Below the pieces are notes generated by a model. It made no database searches. It saw only the letters and a list, made by a program, of their open reading frames with translations, and was not told the DNA's origin. A DNA stretch of 34,109 nucleotides from Candidatus Omnitrophota bacterium (GTDB lineage: Bacteria; Omnitrophota; Gorgyraeia; Gygaellales; Profunditerraquicolaceae): positions 72,053 through 106,161 of the forward strand of contig JACQXK010000021.1 of assembly GCA_016208765.1 (NCBI GenBank), read 5' to 3'. Below are positions 1 through 8,480 of the stretch, piece after piece. How positions within the stretch are numbered: position 1 is the first letter of the stretch; each line of letters starts with the position of its first letter. The translations under genes were made by a program, and so were the position numbers.

Positions 1-399
1 ATACAATAATTTATCAGCAACTTCTAAGCCCCTCCCCGTGCCTACACTGACGTAAATATCCTGATCCCCGTCATTATCATAGTCTCCAACCGCGCATCCG
101 TGGAAATCACCATCTTTTTCAATTCCGCTGGTTGAAGCCATGTCCTGAAATGTCCCGTCTCCTTTGTTTATATACAATGACGGCGGAGGATCATAATGAT
201 TTACAGTAAAAATATCCATCAGCCCGTCACTATTAAAATCGCCCCAACATGCAGAATAACACTCACCGGCATATTCCAGGTTTGCCTTTTTAGCAACATT
301 AATAAACCCCTTTCCACCCTCTTCAAAAGACTCAGGCGTTTCTGAACAGGCATAAACACCTAAAGAAAATAAAAGAAACAATCTTAAACTATCTTTCAT
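1..399 (-). CDS. FG-GAP/VCBS-repeat lipoprotein, N-terminal part
   Basis: This is an open frame of 133 codons starting at the ATG at 399 and running off the window edge, so the C-terminus is missing. Residues 1-17 form a short basic and hydrophobic leader ending in VYAC, an acceptable but not perfect lipobox, which suggests a lipoprotein. Two acidic calcium-binding type repeats follow, DFNSDGLMDIF (about residue 60) and DYDNDGDQDIY (about residue 107). These are typical of FG-GAP/VCBS beta-propeller proteins of the ASPIC/UnbV type, and the preceding FINVAKKANLEY fits that family start. No clear Shine-Dalgarno is visible. It is the last visible gene in the minus-strand polysaccharide locus and may be a surface adhesion or scaffold protein. 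The function is inferred. Confidence 0.75.
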   Translation of the reverse strand, partial: MKDSLRLFLLFSLGVYACSETPESFEEGGKGFINVAKKANLEYAGECYSACWGDFNSDGLMDIFTVNHYDPPPSLYINKGDGTFQDMASTSGIEKDGDFHGCAVGDYDNDGDQDIYVSVGTGRGLEVADKLLY

Positions 400-474
400 A
401 AACAAGATGCTTTGTTCCACTCTAATAGCTCCCAGCGGAAATTTCATTCAACATGGGACCTTAGAAACTCTCAA

Positions 475-1713
475 TTATGTTATTTCTATTCTAATAAATC
501 GAATTACAATAAATGATATCCATAAAATGAATACCGGCACGAGGGGTGTAAATTGTCTGCTATAAGCACTCAACAATGAACTGCCTAAAAATGAAATTAT
601 GCCGAACAGGAGCAGTGCGTATATTTCATATGGAATGTGTCGCCATGCCTTGCAACTTAAATAAAAGCATAAAACGCTAAATACCGCTATAAACATATTG
701 GGTATGATATAGAAGTAAGTTGATAGTTTCTGCTTGGAATAAGTATATGGATAGCTGAACACTAAACGACCAATATTGGCCAGCCAATTCATAAAAAATT
801 TAGACGGGTTATTAATAATATTTTGGATTGCCTGTTTCTTCAACTCTTCATCTCTCTGAATGCTTGAAAGATTTTGAAGTTTGCCAAAAAACCCTACATG
901 ATTTTTAAACAGTTTCGGATATTCCTCCGGATCATAAAAACCAAACCAGTCGCCAAACTCATTATCATAAGGGGTAGACATCCAATACAGACTTAACCCT
1001 CCAGAATTGCCCCAATAAAAAATTTTTCCTGTTAAGGAATATGTATAAAAAAGATACGGTAGGCATACAAGTAAAGCTAATGCATACACCATTAAAGTCT
1101 TTTTGAAAACATTTTTTCTTTTTAAAAAAAATAAAAACAAGAACAGTAACAATCCGCTTAGGATAACGTAGCCAAAGAAAATCTTTGTTAACGCAAGATA
1201 TCCTAAATACAACGATGCAATTAGTAAATGAAATTGTGATTTCTTATCATCATTATATATCTTGCATATGTGGTATATAATCCCGCAGATCAGTAACACA
1301 CTTAATGTTTCCGTCAGCAGCTGGTGCATATGCCTGAAAAATGGCGGATACAGCCCAAATAAATAAGATAAGAACAATGCTGACCGCTCTTTTAGATAAA
1401 AACGAAGGGTATGGTAAAAATAAAGAACCGCCATGAACATAAATATACAATTTAGCAGCTTTGCTGAGAGCCATGGTAACTTCAGCAAAACAAATGGCAT
1501 TAATACAAGCGGATAACCAGGACCATTCCATAAATCTATATTCGCCGTTGGAGAGTAAAACCCTTTTGACAGATTAGTCGCGAACATAACATACCTTGCC
1601 TCGTCTTGCCAAAAATAAGGGGTGCTAAACAGCAAGACAATGACATTGTATAGCAGTAATATGGGCAAAAATCTAACCACTTGCCGAAGATATGGATTTG
1701 TATTTACAGACAC
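475..1713 (-). CDS. GT-C fold (GT39/ArnT-like) membrane glycosyltransferase
   Basis: This 412-residue polytopic membrane protein has about ten hydrophobic segments. The first periplasmic loop carries WQDEARY with adjacent acidic residues D37-E38, the position of the catalytic acidic motif in PMT/ArnT-like GT-C enzymes, followed by NGPGYPLVL. Members move a sugar from a polyprenyl-phosphate donor onto a periplasmic acceptor. The start is GTG with an AGGTG Shine-Dalgarno about 8 nt upstream. It lies 45 bp after an O-antigen ligase-like gene, so it probably adds a side branch to the polymer or modifies a lipid or protein acceptor. The donor and acceptor cannot be told from sequence. Confidence 0.8.
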   Translation of the reverse strand: MSVNTNPYLRQVVRFLPILLLYNVIVLLFSTPYFWQDEARYVMFATNLSKGFYSPTANIDLWNGPGYPLVLMPFVLLKLPWLSAKLLNCIFMFMAVLYFYHTLRFYLKERSALFLSYLFGLYPPFFRHMHQLLTETLSVLLICGIIYHICKIYNDDKKSQFHLLIASLYLGYLALTKIFFGYVILSGLLLFLFLFFLKRKNVFKKTLMVYALALLVCLPYLFYTYSLTGKIFYWGNSGGLSLYWMSTPYDNEFGDWFGFYDPEEYPKLFKNHVGFFGKLQNLSSIQRDEELKKQAIQNIINNPSKFFMNWLANIGRLVFSYPYTYSKQKLSTYFYIIPNMFIAVFSVLCFYLSCKAWRHIPYEIYALLLFGIISFLGSSLLSAYSRQFTPLVPVFILWISFIVIRFIRIEIT

Positions 1714-1758
1714 TATGTATGCACCTGCATAATTGATAATCCCCAGGCTGTTAAAAAG

Positions 1759-3177
1759 TTATTTTGATGCTTCCCTGTTAATTCTTGAAGCACAAGACAA
1801 GCTTATTCCAACAAGGGCAAAGTAAGTAAAAATAATAGGCGAAATATTTAAAGTATATCCAAGGGTATAAAGCAATATAACTACAAGATACACTAAAAGC
1901 CCTGTCAACACGCCTCTTTCCTCATATAAGAATGTTTTCTTTATTAACATAATAAGTGTTAAAGATAGAACAATAAAAAACCCTGTAAAACAAATAACTC
2001 CGGCAACTCCAAGTTCTGCAAGAATCTGCGGCCAAAACTGATCAATGCTACCCCATTTTTCCAACATGTACTTTGCTTTCGGATCAAAATTATACTTTTC
2101 ATAAAGAGAAGACTTGTAGTCTATAGAAATTGGCCCTCCGTACGTCCCCGGCCCTGCCCCCCAGACAGGGTGATCTTTCCATATGTTTAATGCCTTTTCT
2201 TTAGTATATGTTCTATAGGATACTAATCCCCAATCACTATTTGCTGATCCTCTTTCTTCTGTTTTTACTATTGCAGACTTGCTGAATTGCCATATATTAA
2301 AATCATATTCAAAACTCAAGCCGTAAAGTAGTAATCCGACAGGGATGAGCAACAGTAGCAGCCACTTTCGCCCCTTAATGATTAGCCATCCAGAAACAAA
2401 CAGAAAGCCTGAATAAACAATCCTTGAAATACTGCCAACAATACCGGATAAAAGACAAAATACAACAAATAAATTATCCTTCTTTGCTATACACATATAT
2501 AAAGTAAAAATCAGAAGGGCATATAGTCCCGACCCCACTCCATTGAACAATAGTGAAGGTACCCTGTAGAGTCCGAGTTTCCATGTTAAACGTTCATCAC
2601 CAGCTTCATGCATTAACTTTGGATCGCCTTTTACGAAGTAGCCGAGGTCAAGATAGTCAATATTGACTATGTTTTTTTGTAAAATGTATCTGTTACTTAC
2701 TGCCCACACTTCCTGAATAAAGGCTGCCGCTCCAAGTAAGACAGCAACTATCAATAAACCACGCAATACCTTATTCAATTCACTGACATCTCTGAAAAAT
2801 GCAGCATAAATATAGATCACAAGAATATATTTTATGTAGTCAAACATGCCATGTACTGTGATAAAGAAAGGGTTTACATTTACTGCGCCTGCTATGAAGC
2901 CGGTAATAATCAGGGCAAAAATTGGAAGCGACAAATAGCAGTACAATCTAAGGGGGACATCTTTACTTCTGTAAAATTCTTTAATAGCAACAGGCAATAA
3001 TATAACTATAGTAAGTTCGTCAAGGCGGTTCAAGAAAGTTGACAGTTTAGAGCTCCATAGTTTGGCGATGATATAAATAGTATGTTGAAACGGCATATAC
3101 AATAGAATAAAAACAAGCCACCATTTTATAATTTTAATATAGGTTAACTCTTGGATATTTTTTTTCTCTTCTTTCAT
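1759..3177 (-). CDS. O-antigen ligase/polymerase-like membrane protein (first of two)
   Basis: This 472-residue integral membrane protein has about ten to twelve hydrophobic helices. The large loop near residues 331-346 holds HPVWGAGPGTYGG, matching the (N/D)P-x-x-G-x-G-x-G signature of the Wzy_C/O-antigen ligase family. It is followed by LAELGVAGVICF, the usual next element. The family either polymerises undecaprenyl-linked repeat units (Wzy) or ligates chains to an acceptor (WaaL). A second member lies at 16076-17773, so one may be the polymerase and the other a ligase. The ATG at 3177 has only a weak Shine-Dalgarno. The gene lies 98 bp beyond the initiating sugar transferase gene. Confidence 0.85.
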   Translation of the reverse strand: MKEEKKNIQELTYIKIIKWWLVFILLYMPFQHTIYIIAKLWSSKLSTFLNRLDELTIVILLPVAIKEFYRSKDVPLRLYCYLSLPIFALIITGFIAGAVNVNPFFITVHGMFDYIKYILVIYIYAAFFRDVSELNKVLRGLLIVAVLLGAAAFIQEVWAVSNRYILQKNIVNIDYLDLGYFVKGDPKLMHEAGDERLTWKLGLYRVPSLLFNGVGSGLYALLIFTLYMCIAKKDNLFVVFCLLSGIVGSISRIVYSGFLFVSGWLIIKGRKWLLLLLIPVGLLLYGLSFEYDFNIWQFSKSAIVKTEERGSANSDWGLVSYRTYTKEKALNIWKDHPVWGAGPGTYGGPISIDYKSSLYEKYNFDPKAKYMLEKWGSIDQFWPQILAELGVAGVICFTGFFIVLSLTLIMLIKKTFLYEERGVLTGLLVYLVVILLYTLGYTLNISPIIFTYFALVGISLSCASRINREASK

Positions 3178-3275
3178 TTATTATATATCTTAGAATTGTC
3201 AGAGGAAGCAATAATGAACAATTCCATTTATTATGAAGGCAGGTTTTTGTTCTTTGTAGCAACAAAAAAAATATA

Positions 3276-4766
3276 TTATGCTGTCTTTCCGGAGTTGCCT
3301 GAGCGCCAATATTTCCAGCCCTTTATAATCGCCGGAAGTGTCCGAAGGAGTATCTTGAGATCAAGTGACAAAGACCAGTTATCAATATAATCCAGATCCA
3401 TCTGTACCCAATCTCTAAAGTCAGGATTAAATCTCCTTGTCACCTGCCATGTACACACTATTCCTGGACGCAGGCTTAATCGCCTCCTCTGCCATCGTTC
3501 ATATGCCTCAGCTTCTTCAGGAAGAGGTGGCCTGGGACCAATGAGAGACATATCACCAATAAGGACATTAATTAATTGCGGCAGTTCATCAAGGCTTGTC
3601 ATTCTCAAAAACCTCCCAACAGAGGTTACTCTGGGGTCATTTCTTGAATGAAAAACCGGCCCTTCGGTTTCGCTCAGTTTTTTGACTTCATTCAGCATTT
3701 TTTCGGCCCCCTCTACCATGGTGCGAAATTTATAAAGGGTAAATATTCTTCCATTCAGACCAAGCCGTCGCTGTTTAAAGATTACAGGACCTTGAGAAGT
3801 GAGCTTGATGACTAAAGCACAAATTATAAGAAGGGGCATGATCAGCATCAAGACAATTAAAGATATAAATATGTCGCAAAGCCTTTTTACGAAAAGGTGC
3901 CACACATTATACGGCATCGTATCCATGCTAAGAAAAGGCATCCCATGGATATCTATGGTTTTTAATTTAGCAAATGAAAAAGTGAAAAAGTCAACGGCAA
4001 TTGATACTCTCACTCCAACACTTTCACAAATTTTCACGTAGTCCTCAAGTCTGCTCAGCCAATTTCTTGGAAGGATGAAAACCACTTCATCAATAACATT
4101 CTCTTTAAGAATTGTTGCGAGATCATTCAAAGAACCAATGACCTTGGTATTCATAACTTCAGTTCCTACTGTTTCCTTTTCATCTACCAAGCCCACAATT
4201 CTGATACTCCACTCGGCATTCCTGTTAAGCAGGTCTATAAAATTCTGTGCCCTTTTGCCCGTCCCAACAACAATAATATTTCTGAAGTGAATCTGTATCT
4301 TTCTCAGGTAGACAAATAAATACATAAGTGCAATTTTCTCCATGATAATAAGGACCGCACTTATCAACGTAAAGTTAAAAAGCAGTTTAACGTTATATAT
4401 CCCGACAACATAAAGGTAACTACCCAAAATAATAACTCCTAAAAAAGATACCTTAAATACAATGAACAATATATCGAGGATGCGTCTTTTTCGAATTGAT
4501 TCATACATCTTAAAATGGTACAGCAACCACCCCCAAACAATGCATAACATTGGCAGGATACTGATAAATGTACGAATGGGGAAAAAATCTGTGCTTCTAA
4601 TCTTTATAAGATCTGCAATAACAAAAGACCCTGTCACTAAGCAAAGATCGAAAAAGAGCAAAAACCTTCTGAAGATGTGTTGCGGGAGATGGGTAAAGAA
4701 AGGAAATGTTGTGAGGATATGAAATAGTTTTTTATGTTCTTTATATATCTTGTCTTTGCTTACCAC
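3276..4766 (-). CDS. Polyprenyl-phosphate sugar phosphotransferase (WcaJ/WbaP-type), initiating enzyme
   Basis: This 496-residue protein starts polysaccharide synthesis by moving a sugar-1-phosphate from a nucleotide sugar to undecaprenyl phosphate. It has N-terminal membrane helices, then a nucleotide-binding-like region with IIVVGTGKRAQNF (about residue 163). The catalytic bacterial sugar transferase domain begins near residue 292 with VKRLCDIFISL, followed by GPVIFKQRRLG, YKFRTM, TSLDELPQLINVL, GDMSLIGPRPP and LRPGIVCTWQV, all family hallmarks. The start codon is GTG, 1 nt past the TGA of the upstream radical SAM gene, so translation is probably coupled. The length fits the PNPT family with the extra N-terminal domain. 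Confidence 0.93.
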   Translation of the reverse strand: MVSKDKIYKEHKKLFHILTTFPFFTHLPQHIFRRFLLFFDLCLVTGSFVIADLIKIRSTDFFPIRTFISILPMLCIVWGWLLYHFKMYESIRKRRILDILFIVFKVSFLGVIILGSYLYVVGIYNVKLLFNFTLISAVLIIMEKIALMYLFVYLRKIQIHFRNIIVVGTGKRAQNFIDLLNRNAEWSIRIVGLVDEKETVGTEVMNTKVIGSLNDLATILKENVIDEVVFILPRNWLSRLEDYVKICESVGVRVSIAVDFFTFSFAKLKTIDIHGMPFLSMDTMPYNVWHLFVKRLCDIFISLIVLMLIMPLLIICALVIKLTSQGPVIFKQRRLGLNGRIFTLYKFRTMVEGAEKMLNEVKKLSETEGPVFHSRNDPRVTSVGRFLRMTSLDELPQLINVLIGDMSLIGPRPPLPEEAEAYERWQRRRLSLRPGIVCTWQVTRRFNPDFRDWVQMDLDYIDNWSLSLDLKILLRTLPAIIKGWKYWRSGNSGKTA

Positions 4767-4767
4767 A

Positions 4768-5727
4768 TCAATACCCTATGTTGAAACGGTTTTTAATAAT
4801 CCATACCACCGGCTTCCAGATATGTTTCTTCATCTGCTGGCTCACTGAACCGATCATCCAGCAATTCTTCTGGCATGTTAAAACTTCCTGTCTGATGGTT
4901 TCAGCCGCCTTGCCATTCCATATCTCTTCAAATGTTTTTTCTTTGAGATTTCCAAAACTTTTTTCCATAACATTACATGCAAATATTTCTCCGTATGGAT
5001 CAACGAAGAATGAATCATGCCCCATTTGACATGGCAGAAACCTGGGACGTCCCTGGATATAATTTATCAAACCATAATTAAAATAAGCCCTGAACCAGTT
5101 TTTGATCTTTTTCGACTTCAATAGTTCATTTATCAATTTCTTGAATTCCTCTATTGCTATATCAGGATGCTCAAATCTGTTGTCAACTTTATGGAAGTAA
5201 AAAGCATTATGAACTGCTGCGGTGGCAAATTCAAGGCCCATCATCTCAGAAAGGTAATATAGCTCGATCAAGTCCTTGGCATTCCTGTCGGAAACAGTAA
5301 TGCCAAATCCGATATCTTTGATTCCTTTATGATGGAGTTCAACAAGGCTTCGGATACCCCGGTCAAAGCCGTCCTTGATTCCCCTCAACTCATCATTGGC
5401 CTTTGGAAGTCCCTCAATACTGATCCTTATGCCGATGTCTTTGTGTTTATCAAATAAATTCAGTATCCTTGACGTAAAGAATCCGTTTGAACTGATAACT
5501 AATCTGTTAGTCTTCTTCTTTAAGACGGTTATAATATCATCCAGATCTTCTCTTAAGAATGCCTCGCCACCGGTAACATTAATGGTATCCATAAAAGGCA
5601 GTTTTTCATAAACCGAAACACCTATCTCATCTTCCCGCTTTGAGGGGTACTTCCATGTGTTGCACATATGGCATTTTGCATTACACCTGTATGTCACGAT
5701 GATGCTTGCGAATTTGATTTTATTCAT
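4768..5727 (-). CDS. Radical SAM/SPASM domain protein
   Basis: This 319-residue protein has the radical SAM cluster motif YRCNAKCHMC (Cys15, Cys19, Cys22) near its N-terminus and a GGEAFLRED segment that matches the SAM-binding GGE motif. The C-terminal region has a SPASM/twitch-like set of cysteines, in PCQMGHDSFF, IFACNV and TCQKNCW, that should bind auxiliary iron-sulfur clusters. Such enzymes often modify peptides or sugars. Here it sits between a GT4 gene and the initiating sugar transferase gene, so a carbohydrate substrate is plausible but not shown. No ribosomal peptide precursor is visible nearby. The ATG at 5727 has a GAGGA Shine-Dalgarno about 8 nt upstream. Confidence 0.88.
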   Translation of the reverse strand: MNKIKFASIIVTYRCNAKCHMCNTWKYPSKREDEIGVSVYEKLPFMDTINVTGGEAFLREDLDDIITVLKKKTNRLVISSNGFFTSRILNLFDKHKDIGIRISIEGLPKANDELRGIKDGFDRGIRSLVELHHKGIKDIGFGITVSDRNAKDLIELYYLSEMMGLEFATAAVHNAFYFHKVDNRFEHPDIAIEEFKKLINELLKSKKIKNWFRAYFNYGLINYIQGRPRFLPCQMGHDSFFVDPYGEIFACNVMEKSFGNLKEKTFEEIWNGKAAETIRQEVLTCQKNCWMIGSVSQQMKKHIWKPVVWIIKNRFNIGY

Positions 5728-5746
5728 CTGATGGTCCTCTGCTTGT

Positions 5747-6847
5747 TCAATTTAATAACTTCCCGTAAATTTCTTCAAACCGTGATGCTATGTTTTCCCA
5801 CGAATAATTTGTCAGTACATATTCCTTAGCAGGTTCTTTCACCGACTGAACAGCGCCTGGATCGCTTATCAAGTCATTCAACTTGACGCACAAATCATCA
5901 ACATCTTTATTTCTGAATGTATAGCCATGTCCGTTCAATGCCTCAAGGTTTTCCTCTATGTCACTGACAAGACAACAATTACCATAACTCATTGCTTCCA
6001 GCAGGACCGTTGGTAACCCCTCTACTATTGAAGGGAGGACAAAAATGTAGCTGTTTGAGAACAGTTCGTTAAGAAGCTGTCCGGTAACAAATCCTGTGAA
6101 TATAATATTATTGTTACCCCCCGACAGCTTAAGTAGTTCAGATCTATACACTTCTTCATGCTTTGCGTCCCCGGCAATCACAAGTTTTAAACTGGTATTG
6201 ATCCGCTTATATGCTTCTATAAGATAATGGGCGCCTTTTTCTCTTACAAGCCTCGCAACAAAAAGGATGTAATCATTGCCTTGCAGCTTATATCGCTGTC
6301 TGATCAATTCCGGTTTTTGAATTTGCGGGGGATTAACACCGGTAGGAATATATACACTTTCCTTTTCGTATTTCTCCCGAATATAACGCTGCTGCACCTT
6401 TGACACCACCGAAATTATATGAGGAAACTTTACCGATGGAATTTCTGTAAATTTGAGAAATAATCTGCCGAATGTTTTCCAGCGTGATCTCTTCCATTCA
6501 AGCCCGTGACCCTGCACGACAACCTTTCTGCCCAGGAGCCTTGGAATAATGGAGAACATTGCTGGGCCGAACGCGTGGAAGTGAACAATGTCTAAATTTC
6601 GCTCAAAACATTGATACAGCGTAGCAATAAATGATGCTATGATCTTTTCCAAACTTTTTGTCTTAAGAGTTGGAATATTTATTATTCTCATTCCCCTGTA
6701 TAATTCACCATTAGCCCCATAATGTTTCATCGTATAAACTATAATGTCATGACCTCTTTCAGCAAGTCTTGAACCTATCTCTTCAGTATATTTTTCTATT
6801 CCTCCTCCTAAAGGCATACCTTTCAGCACTATGTAAGCAATTCTCAT
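5747..6847 (-). CDS. Glycosyltransferase family 4
   Basis: This 366-residue GT-B fold enzyme has the N-terminal glycine-rich loop PLGGGIEKYTEEI, an acceptor-domain segment VVQGHGLEW, a mid-protein ILFVARLVREKGAHYLIEAY typical of the GT4 C-terminal domain start, and the EGLPTVLLEAM donor-binding E-x7-E element near residue 280. It probably adds one sugar to the lipid-linked repeat unit on the cytoplasmic face. It follows the deacetylase gene by 28 bp and precedes the radical SAM gene by 19 bp. The transferred sugar is unknown. Confidence 0.9.
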   Translation of the reverse strand: MRIAYIVLKGMPLGGGIEKYTEEIGSRLAERGHDIIVYTMKHYGANGELYRGMRIINIPTLKTKSLEKIIASFIATLYQCFERNLDIVHFHAFGPAMFSIIPRLLGRKVVVQGHGLEWKRSRWKTFGRLFLKFTEIPSVKFPHIISVVSKVQQRYIREKYEKESVYIPTGVNPPQIQKPELIRQRYKLQGNDYILFVARLVREKGAHYLIEAYKRINTSLKLVIAGDAKHEEVYRSELLKLSGGNNNIIFTGFVTGQLLNELFSNSYIFVLPSIVEGLPTVLLEAMSYGNCCLVSDIEENLEALNGHGYTFRNKDVDDLCVKLNDLISDPGAVQSVKEPAKEYVLTNYSWENIASRFEEIYGKLLN

Positions 6848-6875
6848 AAAAAAATATCTTCTGAAATAAATCTTA

Positions 6876-7661
6876 TTAAAGCCCTATGTATTCCTTAATT
6901 GAGGTAAAATTGTATCTTTGCAGTAAATATGTCAGCTTTCTTTCAGTCGTAAAAGTAATTGGGGATTGAAGCATCTTCTGCATTAAAGGAACTTTTCTCT
7001 TCGGCTGATCATTATTGAATTCCCAGGGATGAACATAAATCATAATGGGTTGCCCGAGTCTCTGGTAAACAGAGCACCCCTTGTTTATCACATATATTGG
7101 CAGTATCCTGAAATAAGTGCCTCCAGAAAATACTAACTTACTCCCAAACAGATTAATCACTGAAGGGTATATTTGGAAGATGTTCCCGTTCATTATTGTT
7201 TGAACATTGTTTTTTTTCTCAGGCTTTCTGCTTGAAGAGTAAGCATATCCGTACTCTTTCAGCAAAGTATAAAATCCTTTTTCATCATCCGGAATAGAAT
7301 ATCCCATCGACCGGTATCCAAGAATTGGGGTACCTGTCAATGAAGACAGTATGTCCCGCGACATCCTTATATCTTCTTCGATTTCACGGGGCGATATAAG
7401 ATTCAAAGGTTTATGCCAATAACTATGTGAGGCTATTTCGTGTTCATCCTGACAAATGTACTTAATTAGTTCCGGATGTCTCTCTGCCACTTTCCCAACA
7501 ATAAAAAAAGTCGCTCTCGCGTTATTGCTCTTTAACAAGGCAAGGATTCTTAATGTATTGTCAACAACCTGGCTTTCATACTTTGGCCAATCATCCTTGT
7601 TAACCAGTTCTTCGCAGGTAAAATTATCTTCAACATCTACCGTCAGTATTCCTCTTCTCAT
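6876..7661 (-). CDS. Polysaccharide deacetylase (NodB-like, DUF3473-type)
   Basis: This 261-residue protein contains the NodB homology elements: TVDVED at the N-terminus with the catalytic and metal-binding aspartates, the metal-binding HSYWH motif, YRSMGYSIP, and a late YVHPWEF. The C-terminal stretch with HPWE and a T-x2-KL-x3-L pattern resembles the deacetylases of exosortase/EPS loci (DUF3473 type). There is no signal peptide, so it may act in the cytoplasm on lipid-linked sugars or nucleotide sugars carrying N-acetyl groups. Its ATG overlaps the stop of the upstream methyltransferase gene (ATGA), so the two are translationally coupled. Confidence 0.9.
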   Translation of the reverse strand: MRRGILTVDVEDNFTCEELVNKDDWPKYESQVVDNTLRILALLKSNNARATFFIVGKVAERHPELIKYICQDEHEIASHSYWHKPLNLISPREIEEDIRMSRDILSSLTGTPILGYRSMGYSIPDDEKGFYTLLKEYGYAYSSSRKPEKKNNVQTIMNGNIFQIYPSVINLFGSKLVFSGGTYFRILPIYVINKGCSVYQRLGQPIMIYVHPWEFNNDQPKRKVPLMQKMLQSPITFTTERKLTYLLQRYNFTSIKEYIGL

Positions 7662-8305
7662 ACATTTGCCTGGATATCGCCGAAGATAATTATGAATTCA
7701 TAGGTAAAAAAGAAAAGCCTGTGCTTTATAATTTTATACTGAGAAATGCCGGCTCCAGCCAGCAGCTCATGTACATCTTTTAAGGTTAACAGATTCATAT
7801 AGTCACCTGTAGCCCACTCTTTGCCGATAAGTGAAAGATATCTGTCAAAAAATTTCTTGGGCAAGAAATGCAGTAAAGGTGAACGGGTATGGACCTCAAC
7901 CGGGAAATGCCTGTTTGGCGTTGTAATGAAAGCGGTCTTTGCAACCTTGACAATTTCTTTGAGGAACTCTATCTGCCGTTCTTTACCGCCCACATGTTCC
8001 AGCACAGCATTTGACCAACACACATCAAACGATTTAGGCTCAAAAGGAAATTTTCTTCCGTCATAGACAACCACCCGCACATCAGGGTACCTCTCCAAAA
8101 ACTTTTTGGGTTCTTCGACTCCTAAGGCAGTTATATTTCGGGGGAAAGGGTAATTTTTTTCTATGAAGTTTGATGTGCTGCTTCTCTCATCTTCCTCAAA
8201 GCCTACGTCTAACACTTTTGTATCTGGAGTTGACCCCATCTCCCTCAGAAAAATCTTCCACTTCCTTTTTCTATTGTAACTGGATATTTTGTAAGCTATG
8301 GACAT
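7658..8305 (-). CDS. Class I SAM-dependent methyltransferase
   Basis: This 215-residue protein has TKVLDVGFEED (motif I, SAM-binding), a later RVVVYDGRKFPFEPKSFDVCWSNAVLEHV-like segment split over motifs II-III in which FDVCWSNAVLEHV is the Methyltransf_11 hallmark, and TPNRHFPVEVHT after it. Motif I has VGFEED in place of the more usual GxGxG. It probably methylates a sugar or a small acceptor during polymer assembly. The Shine-Dalgarno is weak. It ends in a 4-bp overlap with the deacetylase gene, and it is separated from the sulfatase-like gene upstream by 175 bp. Confidence 0.82.
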   Translation of the reverse strand: MSIAYKISSYNRKRKWKIFLREMGSTPDTKVLDVGFEEDERSSTSNFIEKNYPFPRNITALGVEEPKKFLERYPDVRVVVYDGRKFPFEPKSFDVCWSNAVLEHVGGKERQIEFLKEIVKVAKTAFITTPNRHFPVEVHTRSPLLHFLPKKFFDRYLSLIGKEWATGDYMNLLTLKDVHELLAGAGISQYKIIKHRLFFFTYEFIIIFGDIQANV

Positions 8306-8480
8306 TATTTTCTTTTATTAATTAAAAAAGAGATGCTTACTTATTAACTTCCACTATCATATAAGACGTGGCATTCACTTTGCTTAGCAATCTTAAAATT
8401 GTATTATTGTATATCTGCCAATTCTGGACGGCGATTTCTGATCTTGGCATGAAAGAATTTATTTGACAGACAGGATTACC
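8306..8480 (-). other. 175-bp spacer between sulfatase-like and methyltransferase genes
   Basis: This is AT-rich DNA with no clear promoter or terminator. The frame of the upstream sulfatase-like gene stays open for 47 codons past its TAA, down to the TAA at 8337-8339. It includes a 37-codon ATG frame starting at 8450. That start has no Shine-Dalgarno and the product has no recognisable motif, so it is not called as a gene. Confidence 0.4.

Noticed and set aside
8337-8450. 37-codon minus-strand ATG frame after the sulfatase-like gene, in frame with it past its stop
   Set aside because: No Shine-Dalgarno and no motif. An open stretch of this length is expected by chance in AT-rich DNA.
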